Positions 33,766-44,349 of a DNA stretch of 64,000 nt are shown here, piece after piece (within the stretch, counting starts at the first letter, position 1; each line of letters starts with the position of its first letter). The stretch is from NCBI GenBank assembly GCA_023213395.1, contig CM041465.1, positions 182,845,741 to 182,909,740 of the forward strand. The letters run 5' to 3'. The position numbers and the translations under genes are program-made. The DNA comes from Cycas panzhihuaensis. Lineage: Eukaryota; Cycadophyta. The notes under the pieces are model-generated. The model searched no databases and was not told the DNA's origin. It saw only the letters and a list, made by a program, of their open reading frames with translations.

Positions 33766-34173
33766 TGATAGAAAATATACTTGCAAGGAGAACAAGTCAG
33801 AACATATATCAAATAACCATAAACCAGTATTGCATCAATACATCAATGTATCACCATCACAATAGCATAAACACATGAAAGCTTTGTTGTTCAATCCATT
33901 GTAGCAGAAATGAGCATTACAAATATCCTTAAAGGTAGGCGGTATCTAAAGACACCAGGGTTATACACCCCATAATATAAATAGTTTGGAGGAGGAGGGA
34001 AACTCCTCAACCCCTGAATTTAAATTAATAATAAAATAATATTCACTTAACTCAAATGAAACTAACTCAACTTACCTTAACTTACCTTGACATGTTGAGC
34101 ATCACATGTCTAAATTGAGGTGCACAAGCCTGGTAGGTAAGAGGGAGTTTAGTGATTACATTATACTCCAACA
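33766..34173 (-). repeat. GAG2 5' LTR
   Basis: It has the same length (408 bp) and the same ends as the left LTR. It is followed by TSD agcag at 34174-34178, after which the Cop3 gag sequence resumes. Confidence 0.95.
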
Positions 34174-34178
34174 AGCAG

Positions 34179-34585
34179 CAACTCCCTCGACCAAATCAAA
34201 GTGCCTATCGAGGAGGTCAAAGAGGAAGGTGGGGGGAAGGGGGGGTTAGAGGTGGCAATCGACGCCACTTCAATCAATTTGCAAATGAGGGTAAACTATT
34301 TTATGCTTATCATTCATCCAAGGTTGATCAAACTTGGATCATTCACTCTGGAGCCACTCAACACATGATTGGGAGTGAAGAACTCCTTAGCGACATCAAA
34401 AAAGGAAAAGGTCAATTAGTGACCTTTGACAACAATGAATCGGTTCAGATTTTAGGCATAGGCATAATCACTCCATTCCATTCTTCTTCCAATCGTTCCT
34501 CTACATTTCCCAATGGCAATGGCTATTTCATACCTTCCATGGAGAAGAGTTTGCTATCTATTAGCAAATTGGACAAGCAATAGAT
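34179..34585 (+). pseudogene. Cop3 gag end and aspartic protease
   Basis: After GAG2 the frame continues with a Gly/Arg-rich tail (GGQRGRWGEGGVRGG). The protease follows as DQTWIIHSGATQHM, in which the family's D-S-G has become H-S-G, then IGSEELLSDIKKGKG and KSLLSISKLDKQ. It would cut the gag-pol precursor. The D-to-H change alone would abolish activity. Confidence 0.85.
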
Positions 34586-35490
34586 GAGCATTTTATTTAA
34601 GAATAGGAAATGTGTACTAAGTAACAAAAATGACTAGGTAGTAGTTGTTGGATATGAGGATCATGGCCTCTACAAATTGGATACTAATAATATGATGCTT
34701 GATTTTGCTTACTCTGGTTCTATTGTTACTAAATCTTTGTCTAAGATGCAACTCTAGCATCAACGTCTAGGCCACCTAAGCTTAAACAATCTCAAACAGA
34801 TGATGAATAAAAATATGGTACATGGGCTTCCAAAGATATATGGCATAAAATATCTTTGTGAAGCATGCATAATAGGGACACAACATCACTTGCCTTTCCT
34901 TAAAGGTAAAGTTTGGTGTGCATTATATCATTTGCAGTTAGTACACTCAGATTTGTGTGGACCTATGTCTACCACATCCTTTAAAGGAGCTTTGTACTAC
35001 ATCTCCTTCATTGATGATTTCTCCTATAAAGTTTGGGTTTACTTCATCAAGCATAAGTTTGAAGCATTTCAAAAGTTTAAGGAATTCAAGCTTGAAATGG
35101 AGAACGAGTCTGGCTAATCTATCAAAATACTAAGGATAAACAACGGAGGTGAATTTACTTCAAACGAATTCACCCAATTCTGTAAGGATAATGGCATTTA
35201 GAGACAACTTACTATTCCTCATACTCCTCAATAAAATGGAGTCTCCAAAAGAATGAATAGAACTTTGGGTAACAAATCCAAAGCAATGATACATGCAAAG
35301 GAACTCACTTGAGCTTACTGGGCAGAGGCATTCCACACAACTGCCTATATGGCAAATCAAAGTCCAACAACATCAGTCACTGACATCATACCAAAGGAGG
35401 CATGGTCTAGCAAAAAGCCAATTGTCAGCCATTTTAGGACTGTTGGGTTACTGCTTATATACATATCCCCGATCAGCAAAGAACTAAATT
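34586..35490 (+). pseudogene. Cop3 integrase
   Basis: Ordered blocks are HQRLGHLSLNNLKQM and CEACIIGTQHHLPF (zinc region), LVHSDLCGPM (first Asp), SFIDDFSYKVWVYF, ILRINNGGEFTSNEF (second Asp replaced by Asn), and HTPQ.NGVSKRMNRT (Glu replaced by Lys). Stops at 34745, 35115, 35200 and elsewhere break it. Copia integrase inserts element DNA. Confidence 0.87.
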
Positions 35491-35849
35491 AGATAAGCAT
35501 AGTCTAAAGTGCATCTTTATGGATTATGTCATTCATAGCAAAGCTTATAAGTTGTATGATTCCATTGGAAAGAAAATGCATCTATCAAGAGATGTAATCT
35601 TTGTTGAGAAGATCATAAGGAGTTGGATACAACATCCATCAAATCCCCCATTGACAAAGGCAAAAAGATTATTAAGGCTTTCCTTCCCTCTCAATCTTCA
35701 ACTCCATATACATCATCTGCACCTGTTGGACCATCCATATCATCAGACTTAGCTCTACTTGATCCTAGTACATCTTCTATTGATCAATCACTTAGACCAG
35801 AAGATCTTGAGGTTTAAGTCACATCATTCAAAAAGTTACCTAAATGGTA

Positions 35850-36840
35850 TACTCAAACAGTGCAGGGCAACCGTATTGTTGAAGGAAAACGTCCATCAAG
35901 ATACATACAACAAACTAATTTTGCATTTATGGATGAAGTGCTATGTGTTAATGAGCCTTTCACTTTTGAGGAGGCTTTTAAAAATAAAAATTAGAAGGCT
36001 GCCATGGATGAAGAAATCCATTCTATTGAAAAGAATGGAACTTGGGATTTGGTCGAATTACCTAAACACAAACGGGTAATCAACTGTAAATGGGTCTACA
36101 AGACCAAATTCCATTGTAATGGAATACTCAAATGCTAGAAGGCCCACCTTGTTGTAAAAGGCTTCAAACAAAATGAAGGCATAGATTATGAGGAGACTTT
36201 TGTACCAGTAGCTAACATGAATATCATGAGACTCATCTCGACCTTAGCAGCTCAATATAAATGGCTAGTTTTTCAGATGGACTTGAAGAGCATCTTTCTC
36301 AATGGCGATCTTCAAGAGGAGGTATACTTGGAGCAACCTCCTGGTTATAAGGTATAAGGCAAGGAGCATTTAGTTTATTGCCTAAAAAATGCATTGTATG
36401 GCTTGAAACAAGTTCTAAGAGCATGTTACTCAAAGATTGATGCTTACTTTTTGAGATATGGGTTTCATCAATCTACTTCAGATCCTAACTTATACATCAA
36501 AGTTGGGAAAGACCATGCCATTCTCACTATCTTGTATGTAGATGACTTAGTGATTACTAACAATGACACTAAGATAATATAAATTCTCTAAGATAACTTA
36601 AAGAGGAGTTTTGAGATGACAGATCTTGGACTTCTCCATTATTTCTTAGGCTTTGAGGTATGGCAACAACTAGACTATATCTTCATCTCCCAAGCCAAAT
36701 ATTCTTGGGATATTTTGCAACATTTAGGATGCACGACTGCAAACCAATGCCTACACCCATGGAGAATGGCACAAAGCTTACTCTCAATGAGGAAGCTTAA
36801 TCAACAAATCCCACACTTTATTGGCAGTTGATTGGAAGTC
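35850..36840 (+). pseudogene. Cop3 reverse transcriptase
   Basis: The blocks are EEIHSIEKNGTWDLVELPKH, WVYKTKFHCNGILK, AHLVVKGFKQNEGIDYEETF, FQMDLKSIFLNGDLQEEVYL, LYGLKQVLRACYSKIDAYF, and LTILYVDDLVITNND with YVDD intact at 36535-36546. MTDLGLLHYFLGFEV follows. This is a full copia RT with several stops. The Asp of the usual VKTAF block reads LKSIF. Confidence 0.92.
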
Positions 36841-37470
36841 TCATTTATCTCACTAACACTTGCCCTAACATCTCATTTACAGTTGGGATTTGCTCTAGAT
36901 ATATGTCTTAACCTAATCAGAAGCATTGGAATGCAGCTAAATGGATACTCAAATACATCAAAGGCACATTATAGCATAACCTTGAGTATACACATGATGA
37001 GAATTTCACTCTAGAAGGGTTCTTAGATTCTGATTGGGCAGGTTACTAGGATAGTAGGAGATCAACCTTGGGTTACTATTTTACCCTTGGTTTAGCAGTT
37101 GTTTCGTGGAGTTATAAGAAGCAACCCAATGTTACCTTGTCCTCCACCAAAGTAGAGTACAAAGCTACAGTCACCACAGCTTGTGAAGCTATCTGGCTAT
37201 GACAGATTCTTAGGGAGCTTAGACTTGCGCAGGATCACCCCACCAGGATTTATTGCGATAATGAAAGTATGCTCAAGTTAGCCAAGAATCCAGTCTTTCA
37301 TATAAGGACCAAACATATTGAGGTTCATCATCACTTCATCAGAGAGCATGTGTAAAGCGGTGAGATCAACCTTCAGTATAGACCAACGGAACAACAGATA
37401 GGAGATATTTTTACCAAGCCTCTTAGTAGAGAAAAAGTTATAAAATTTAGAGATGGTCTAGGGGTCTGAC
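36841..37470 (+). pseudogene. Cop3 RNase H
   Basis: LDSDWAGY, then RRSTLGYYFTLG, AVVSWSYKKQPNVTLSSTKV, EYKATVTTACEAIWL, IYCDNESMLKLAKNP, FHIRTKHIEVHHHFIREHV and IGDIFTKPLSREK follow in order. The Asp of DSDWAG and of CDNES are present and the family's AEY Glu is retained. Stops occur at TGY* and IWL*. Confidence 0.9.
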
Positions 37471-37487
37471 TTAACATTATAAACGGT

Positions 37488-37496
37488 AAGGGGGGG
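37488..37496 (+). other. Cop3 polypurine tract
   Basis: aaggggggg sits directly before the tattaaacc start of the 3' LTR. Confidence 0.85.
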
Positions 37497-38028
37497 TATT
37501 AAACCTTATATTTACATGTTAAGACTATGTACTTTATTTTTTCATGTAATATTTATACTTTTGTACTTTATGGATGACTTATCACTTAAGTGTTAAAGTG
37601 TACACCCACATTTTTTCCTAGTGACACAACATTATCATTAAAGGGTCAAATGGACCTCCATGCACTTTTGCTTATTTAAGAGCCTAAAAGGACATATGTC
37701 CTACATGCAAGGCATGTACCTTAGTTGTTTGATACTTGTCAAACATCTAATGTCTTAGGTCTCTCCTTTCACTCTATATATTGAGACCTCTCCTCATTGT
37801 TCTCATATAGAGTTGGAGTTGTATTGTTATGCTGCCAGTTTACTAGTCAATTTGCGATTCATTTGGAGGTTGGACCAATTCCAACTCCTTATCTTTGGTA
37901 TTATCTTTGCTCTTTCTCTTTATGTTTGATCTCATAGTTTTATTCTTAGTCTAGTTTATTTGCTTTCTAGAATTAAAGTGAACATAGCTTCTAGATCTTG
38001 GGATTATAAGGCCATTTGACCATTTTCA
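37497..38028 (+). repeat. Cop3 3' LTR
   Basis: It starts tattaaacc (decayed TG) and ends gaccattttca. It is 15 bases shorter than its partner, mainly because catgtttgatcttact-type sequence near 25090-25105 is missing. Confidence 0.9.
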
Positions 38029-38140
38029 TAGCTTCTTTATTATAGTTTTCTTAAATTAGATTTAGAGAAAGGGTTTTAATTCTATGATAAATCTTTTATT
38101 GAATGGGAGCTCTATGTGGTGAACTCATTATGCAAAGATC

Positions 38141-39270
38141 ATGGCAAGCATGGCAAGAATGGATATTGGGAAGTTTAATAGTTAAAACTTTAAGTTATGG
38201 AAGTTAAACAAGAAAGACATCCTCATTAATAAGCATCAATATATCATTATATCAAACATAAAACCTATAGGTTTGTTTAATGAGGATTGGGAAAGGTTGG
38301 ATAAGAAGGTAATGAGTTCCATTAGGTTATGCCTTTTTGATACAATGTTATTGAACATTTCCTTAAAACCTATGAGTAAGGATCTCTAGAACAATTTAGG
38401 GGCTTTGTATTAGACAAAGTCCCTAATAAATAAGTTATTTCTCTTCAAAAAAATATTATTCTCTTAAGATGAGTGATGGAGATACCCTTGCTAATCATAT
38501 CAATTCTTTTAACCCTTTAGTAAGCTAACTAGTTTCAATTCAAGTCATTATATCTTAAGAACATAAGTGCATCACACTTTTATATTTGTTTCTTAATTCC
38601 CGAGATAATCTTATGATGATAATTAGTACTATTATGAGTATTATGTAATAAACTTACCTTTGTTACCTTTCTAATATGCAAAAACTAGAGCAAGACAAAT
38701 GAAAAATAGATGGAGGTAGATATAGTGGATGATAAGTGTGAAGTACACTAAAGAGAACCAAAGGATATCAAAGTGAACCCCAATAGAATTGTATTCATCA
38801 ACATAAGCTCACATGAGGTTGAGTATTATATTTATAGGAGGATCACCCCATTATTATATTATTCTACTAATAAGTTAATCAATCCCATACTTTTTCTATA
38901 ATTAAATACTTCTAACCTTAGATACTCACCATGTGCCATCCCCCCTTAGATGCTTTGCCCTTAAAGCATCTATCTATTATACATTATAAAGTTTAATGAA
39001 CTTGTTACTTCTCTATTATTAAAAGAGATGAAACAAAAATCTTTTGAAGATCATTCTAAAGAGGTGTTGATAGTGAGGGATTATTTGTTAGATTACAACA
39101 AATAAAAGCCTTGGAATAGTTAATCAAAATCTATAAGAAATTTTAGATTGTTGGGGAGATATTAAAAGACATCTTAGAATAATAGAATATCTGGCTATTT
39201 TAGAAGCTAGCGTAAAACCAGGAGTCTTAATAAAGGAAAGCCACCTAACATTACCTCTTCCATAGAAATA
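38141..39270 (+). pseudogene. Cop2 gag
   Basis: It starts MASMARMDIGKFNS, then after a stop NFKLWKLNKKDILINKHQ, NEDWERLDKKVMSSIRLCLF and LINKLFLFKKIL. This is the well-known copia gag type with DW..LD.KA...I.LCL. Later parts decay fast; CWGDIKRHL near 39160 may be the remains of the zinc knuckle. Many stops and frame changes are present. Confidence 0.82.
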
Positions 39271-39329
39271 AGGACCTTAGATGAAGGTAAAAGTGATGTA
39301 TATTTGGCTACCTCAAGCAAGTAGTCAAA

Positions 39330-40640
39330 TGATAGTCCTAACTGATTAACTTTGGTGCCTCATTTTATATGACGCTCTATACAAATTAGTTCTATTAGTA
39401 TGAATATTTTGATTAGAGTGAATTGTTACTAGGAGTTGATTACCTATATAAAATGATGGGCTATAGGGATGGAATAATTAAAACTATCCTTAATGTTAAT
39501 CATATCCCTAGTTTGGTAATGAGTTTCTATTTATTAGTCGATTAGATGATGTAGGAATGGAAGTGATATTAATAAAGAAAGTTACAAAATAGTTCAAAGA
39601 CTATTAGTGTTAGCAAGGGAGATGTAAATTGGAACACTTTATAAGATTGTTATAAGCACTATATATATTGGATATAATAGTCTAGTTATTGCAGGAAATA
39701 ATAGTGATATAGGCAGGACCTAAATATTGTCAACTATGAATAATGTACTATGGCATTAGAGATTAGATCACATTAGAGAATAAGGCCTTTATGATTTATT
39801 CTCCAAAGATATAGTTGAAGGTGTTTCCAGAATTGATTGCTTCTCTAATTTTGATTTTTGTGAGCATTATGCTTATGGAAATTAAAATCGAGTAAGTTTT
39901 ACCTTTAACATAAAAAGAATGAAAGGGATTTCATAGTTGATACATAATAATGTATTTAGATTAGTTGATTCATCTTATTTGGGTGGGCCTAAGTATTTTA
40001 TTACTTTTATAGATGATTTCTCAAGAAAGATATAAGTTTACTTTCTCAAGAAAAAATTTGAAGCTTTGATTAAATTCAAGGACTCTAAGGCCTTAATGGA
40101 GAATCAAATAAATAGGAAGATCAAAGTGCTAAAAACTAACAATGGAGTTGAGTATTACTTAAATGGGTTTGAGTAGTTTTGTAAGTAATGCAGAATAACA
40201 ATACAAAAGACAACTTCCTATACACAATAGTAGAACAAAGTTATAGATCAAATAAATAAGAGAGATCAAAAGGCATATTCAATGTTATTGGTTAAAAAAA
40301 AAAATTATGGGCTGAGGTTGTGAAAATTATAAGCTACCTAATAAATAAATCATTGATATCTATTTTAGTTAACAAAACATATAAAGAGGCATGGTTTGGT
40401 GTGAAACCATCTCTTGATCATCTTAAAGTCTTTAGTTGTAAAGTTTTTGTGCATATTCCTAACCTATAAGGGACCAAACTTAGTTCTAAGGTTAAATATT
40501 ATATTTTTATTAGCTATGATAATGGGATAAAGGGGTACAAGTTTTATAACCACGAAACATAGAAATTTATATATAATTGTGATGTGGTATTTAGGTAGGA
40601 GTTCAAATCTCTAAAGTAGGAAGAAGAATGAAAGAAAGAT
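39330..40640 (+). pseudogene. Cop2 protease and integrase
   Basis: Protease is represented by FGASFYMTLYTN near 39350, with the Asp before the Gly lost. Integrase shows RLDHIRE, DFCEHYAYGN, RLVDSSYLGGPKYFITFIDD (near 39960-40015), FLKKKFEALIKFKDSKALME and VLKTNNGVEYYLNGFE. The second Asp reads Asn. There are more than ten stops. Confidence 0.8.
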
Positions 40641-40859
40641 ATTTATGGAAAGATATAATTTAAGTTTAGAGATAAAGATTTTACATCAAAATATGAGTCA
40701 AGTAAAGAAAATAAACTAGTTTAGGAGGTGGATCAACCTTAAGAGGCTCCCACCTAGAGGAGATTAACTCATATAAGAAGCTAGATTAACATGTATACTC
40801 CTAAAGATTTTATTGATTTTATTTTATTTTATCTACTACAGATGATGATCTAAGAACTA

Positions 40860-41840
40860 TTTAGGAGGCTCTTGAATAAAAAGAGAGTGAGTTTTGGAAA
40901 AAAGCCATGGAAGATGAAATAATAGACTTAGGCAATAATAGAACATAGAATTTGGTAAAGTTGCCAAGTGGCAAAATCCTATTAAGAAAAAAAGGCTTTT
41001 TAAGAAGATGTTTTGGGTAAACAATACTATGGAAAAGTATAAAGCCTGATTGGTAGTAAATAAGTATTCCTATGTGAAGGGAATAGATTTTAGTAAGATA
41101 TTTTCTTCTATTATAATGTTAACTTCAATCAAACTTTTGTTGGTTGTAGTAGATGCCTATGATCTCAAAGTAGAGAAAATAGATGTGAAGATAACATTTC
41201 TTTATGGTGGCCTTGAAGAATAAATTTATATATTATAGCCTAAAGGTTTTGAAGTTATAAGAAAGGAGAATTTGGTATGCAGATTAAAGAAGTCATTATA
41301 TGGATTTGAAATAGTCACTAAAGATGTGTTGTTAAAAATTTGACACATATGTTGGGAGATGGTTTTCATTATAGTAAAAAAGATTACTACAGTTACTATA
41401 AATAAGTTGATGATAATTTTGTTATCTTAGCTTTATATATTAATGATATTTTGTTAATAGGTAATAGTAAAAGAATAATCAAGTTTGTGAAAGCCCAATT
41501 AACATCTCACTCAAGGATTTAGGACCTTTGTAAATGACACTTTATTTTAGGCATTAAGTTTAAGAGAGATAGGCAAAACAAGAAACTTTGGCTTAGCCAA
41601 AAGAGATACATTGAGTTGATGTTGTAAAGATTTAGGTTGCAAGATTATAAACTTGTCAATGTTCTTATTCTTGTCAAAACCAAACTATTAGTCAAGTAAT
41701 ACCTAAATACTTTATAAGATGTTGAGGAAATGCCTTTTGTCCACTATGTTAGTTAGAAGCATAATGTATATTATGGTCTATACTTGGTCAAACATTACTT
41801 ATGCATTGGGAGTTATAAATAGATATTCATCAAATTCAAG
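40860..41840 (+). pseudogene. Cop2 reverse transcriptase
   Basis: Recognisable are KKAMEDEI, NRTWNLVKLPSGK, a decayed VKTTFLHG block near 41180, CRLKKSLYGFE near 41280-41310, LYINDILLIGN (the YVDD block reads Y-I-N-D, near 41435) and RDRQNKKLWLSQKRYIELM. Frameshifts are frequent. Confidence 0.8.
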
Positions 41841-41934
41841 TAGATAGCATTAGATTGCAATGAAGAGAATTTTTAGGTGTCTATGAGGCATATTAAATTG
41901 TGGAATTTGCTACCAAGAAAAACCTATGCTAAAT

Positions 41935-42300
41935 AAAATAGTGGATTTAAAAGGTTTTGTTGATGTAAACTATGTTAGAGATCTTAACAATAGAAATTTT
42001 ATAAATGGTTATGTGTTTAACCTATATGCTGGCATAATCAATTAGATGAGTAAATGATAACCAATTATTTTACTTTCAAGCATAGAACTAGAGTATATGG
42101 TAGGTACTTATGCATGTAAGAAAGCTATTTGGCTATAAAGACTATGTATGAATATTAGCTTTATGAAGAAATCTATGAAGATAGATTCTAATAATTAAAG
42201 TGTAATCTATCTAGTGAAGAACCATACATTTCATACTTGGTCAAAGCATATTGATATGTAGTTCTATTTTGTGAGAGACATGGTAGAGAGTTAAAAAGTG
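41935..42300 (+). pseudogene. Cop2 RNase H
   Basis: DLKGFVDVNYVRDLNNRNFI and NGYVFNLYAG, then the decayed ELEYMVGTYACKKAIWL block near 42085-42135 and NHTFHTWSKHIDM near 42220-42255 match copia RNase H in order. Confidence 0.78.
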
Positions 42301-42449
42301 GACTTATAAAAGTATGATATATAAATATAATAGACTTATTGAACAAGTCTATTAAAATAAAGAATTTTACTTGGTACAAAAACATAATAAGCATTTCTAA
42401 TTTTGGTATTTAGTAGCTCATATATGTAGGTCTTAGCAAGATATTCAAT

Positions 42450-42460
42450 AAGTGGGAGTA
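42450..42460 (+). other. Cop2 polypurine tract
   Basis: aagtgggagta lies directly before the tgccagatatg start of the 3' LTR. Confidence 0.75.
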
Positions 42461-42905
42461 TGCCAGATATGTTGAACACTTTACAAGATATTATATAGGT
42501 ACAAGCATTATACCTAAGTCCCACTTTTATAGAGTCTGGGGTTATGGTCTTAGTCAAGGGGTTGGGAGGGCTAGAGGCCCCCTAAGTGGGGTTTTAAGGT
42601 AGGCGGTCCCTAGAATATTTTTGGCAAGCATTATAGGTCATTTTAGGCTATGGTTTTGTACCTATTGTATCATAACACCACTGATTAGTATTTTGTAAAT
42701 TTATGTCTATATATACTTCTATGATAGCATATATAAAAAGGTCTAAGAGGATTGAGTATTAGGGTTTATTTCATAATTATTTGTTGATTACCTTATTTAA
42801 TAAAATGGTTTATCATTAGACTTGTATCTTTATGTTGTTGTTATTGATATGTTAAGATTATTTATCTTACAATGTTATAAGTTGTATTATCATATTACTT
42901 TTTTG
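42461..42905 (+). repeat. Cop2 3' LTR
   Basis: It aligns with 24227-24664 throughout, for example tttaataaaatggtttatcattaga near 42795. The right end is uncertain because the partner is cut by Cop3 at the corresponding place. Confidence 0.8.
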
Positions 42906-43391
42906 TTATATATATTTATTTATTTTTGTTCAAATATAAATGCTTTATTAAATAGAAAATATTACATCTATATAATTATAACAAAAAAAGAAAAAACTAG
43001 GGAGAGAACACCATCCCCACCATCCCTCAGATGAAAATATAGTATATAAAAGAACCTATTATATGGGAATCATAGAGCCATGCAAGGCCCAACAACAAAA
43101 GATTAAGATTTCCATCGTCCACCTCCAATAGGAGGAGCATCAATTCCCCAACTATCATCTCCTCTATCAAGAGGATCCTCATATAATTTCCACCTATTAT
43201 AAATATTGAGCTTAATGGTTATCAATATGACTCACTAGGTTGTTCTCTCCATGGCTCTTAGGTTGGTTAGCTAGGAGGTTGAATGATTGGATTACTGGAA
43301 AAAGGGTTGGTTGTGTTTAGACCAACTTTGTCCTTTGGAGTGGTTGTGATTGGAACCATGGAGTCTCAAATTACCTTCCTTGTTAGGGGCT
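42906..43391. other. Unassigned segment between Cop2 and Cop4
   Basis: On the minus strand there is an AATAAA hexamer near 42947 and, upstream of it on that strand, a frame with RGDDSWGIDAPPIGGGRWKS (about 43100-43170) that I do not recognise. It could be the tail of a retroelement or of a host transcript copy. Confidence 0.35.
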
Positions 43392-43714
43392 TGATGTAGA
43401 AACTTAAAGCATAGAGAAAACATTATGAGAAGGGTAAACTTGTGTAACTTACAAAAAAATAATTTGATTAAACTAAAAATACACCTCATTCTCATAAAAA
43501 TCCTCTCTCTATTATAATACACAATTAGTTATTATATACAACTCTAAAAGGAGTATTAATTTGCTTATGATTGACACATGTGAAGAAGGTGGTGTAACCC
43601 CTAATGACTTACCATTCTCACATTACATAGAATTAATAATAATTAAAAATACATTAAAAAAGGGAGAGGCTCATAACCATAAATTATGAGCCATATAAAC
43701 ATTAATGATCAACA
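43392..43714 (-). repeat. Cop4 3' LTR (start approximate)
   Basis: It ends aatgatcaaca beside a PPT. On the minus strand it begins TGTTGATCATTAATG. The other end is placed at tgatgtagaa only because it gives a TG...CA pair; there is no second LTR to confirm it. Confidence 0.5.
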
Positions 43715-43724
43715 CTCTCCTTTA
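43715..43724 (-). other. Cop4 polypurine tract
   Basis: On the minus strand it reads ttaaaggagag, next to TGTTGATC. Confidence 0.6.
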
Positions 43725-43799
43725 ATGTTTATTACATTTATTTTAACACCTAAACCATCCCTAAAAGTTTGAAATTTATTAAATACTAGTGGTTTGGTG

Positions 43800-44250
43800 A
43801 AAATACACACCAACCATTCTCCTGTTGGCTTTTACACCATCCTAATCACTTTGTTCTGAATTAATTCACTGATAAAATGATGGTGCACCTCTTGATATGT
43901 TTGATGTGAATATGAAACATGATATTTTTTGTAATCTTTAATGTACTTTGATTATCACAGTATAATATAGTTAGTTATAATTGATATATTTCTATGTCCC
44001 TTAGAATCTAACATAACCAATGGCTTTAGTAGCAACTACAACTACAACCTTGTGATTTGTTTTAATTGAGGACAAATCAATATTCTATTGCTCCAAGTGA
44101 TGGTAGTGAATCTAAAACTAAAACAATATCTAGAATTTAAACTTATGCTTCATGTATATTTGGTCCAATTAGAATCTTTAAATCCTATTAATTAAAGGTT
44201 AATGTTAAACATGAATTCAAGTCTATATTATATAGCTCCTTTCAAGTATT
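43800..44250 (-). pseudogene. Cop4 RNase H
   Basis: On the minus strand near 44090-43980 a decayed WSNRKQ-type block, the two-codon repeats of the SSTEAEY region, and an AIG..WL..L-type block are seen. Evidence is weaker than for RT. Confidence 0.55.
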
Positions 44251-44349
44251 TGGGGATCTTTTTCTTTTAGTATATTAATGACTTAGTTTTGGCATTTCCA
44301 TAAGCCTAAACACCATTCTAGCTATAAATAAAATATCATATTTGATAAT

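Larger units (their letters stand above)
28405..34173 (-). mobile_element. GAG2: gag-only LTR retrotransposon with passenger
   Basis: Two 408-bp LTRs (28405-28812 and 33766-34173) are flanked by the perfect TSD AGCAG (28400-28404 and 34174-34178). A PPT lies by the left LTR, a PBS by the right LTR, and a gag-like frame on the minus strand. By eye the LTRs differ at about 11 positions, mostly transitions, so the insertion is recent compared with Cop3. Only gag is encoded; the interior has no protease, integrase or RT. The leader of about 4.2 kb contains a CpG-rich, plus-strand gene fragment. It resembles the elements described as TR-GAG, but with a long leader and captured sequence. Confidence 0.93.
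24665..38028 (+). mobile_element. Cop3: inner copia element, split by GAG2
   Basis: The LTRs are 24665-25211 (547 bp) and 37497-38028 (532 bp). A perfect tRNA-Met PBS follows the first and a PPT precedes the second. Gag, PR, IN, RT and RNase H are on the plus strand in copia order. The GAG2 element of 5769 bp interrupts gag at 28405. Many stops are present, so it is not active. No TSD was found: the flanks are atttt and tagct, so the ends may have been altered after insertion. Confidence 0.92.
24227..42905 (+). mobile_element. Cop2: outer copia element of a three-level nest
   Basis: The LTRs are 24227-24664 and 42461-about 42905. They share tagatatgttgaacatttt or agatatgttgaacacttt starts, ccccacttttgtaggg or tcccacttttatagag phrases and taccttatttaataaaatgg. 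Its body resumes after Cop3 at 38029 and carries heavily decayed copia gag-PR-IN-RT-RNaseH on the plus strand. It is the oldest layer of the nest. The insertion of Cop3 sits at or close to the 3' end of its 5' LTR, and no PBS of Cop2 was found after it. The exact 3' end is uncertain by some bases, and no TSD was found. Confidence 0.85.
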
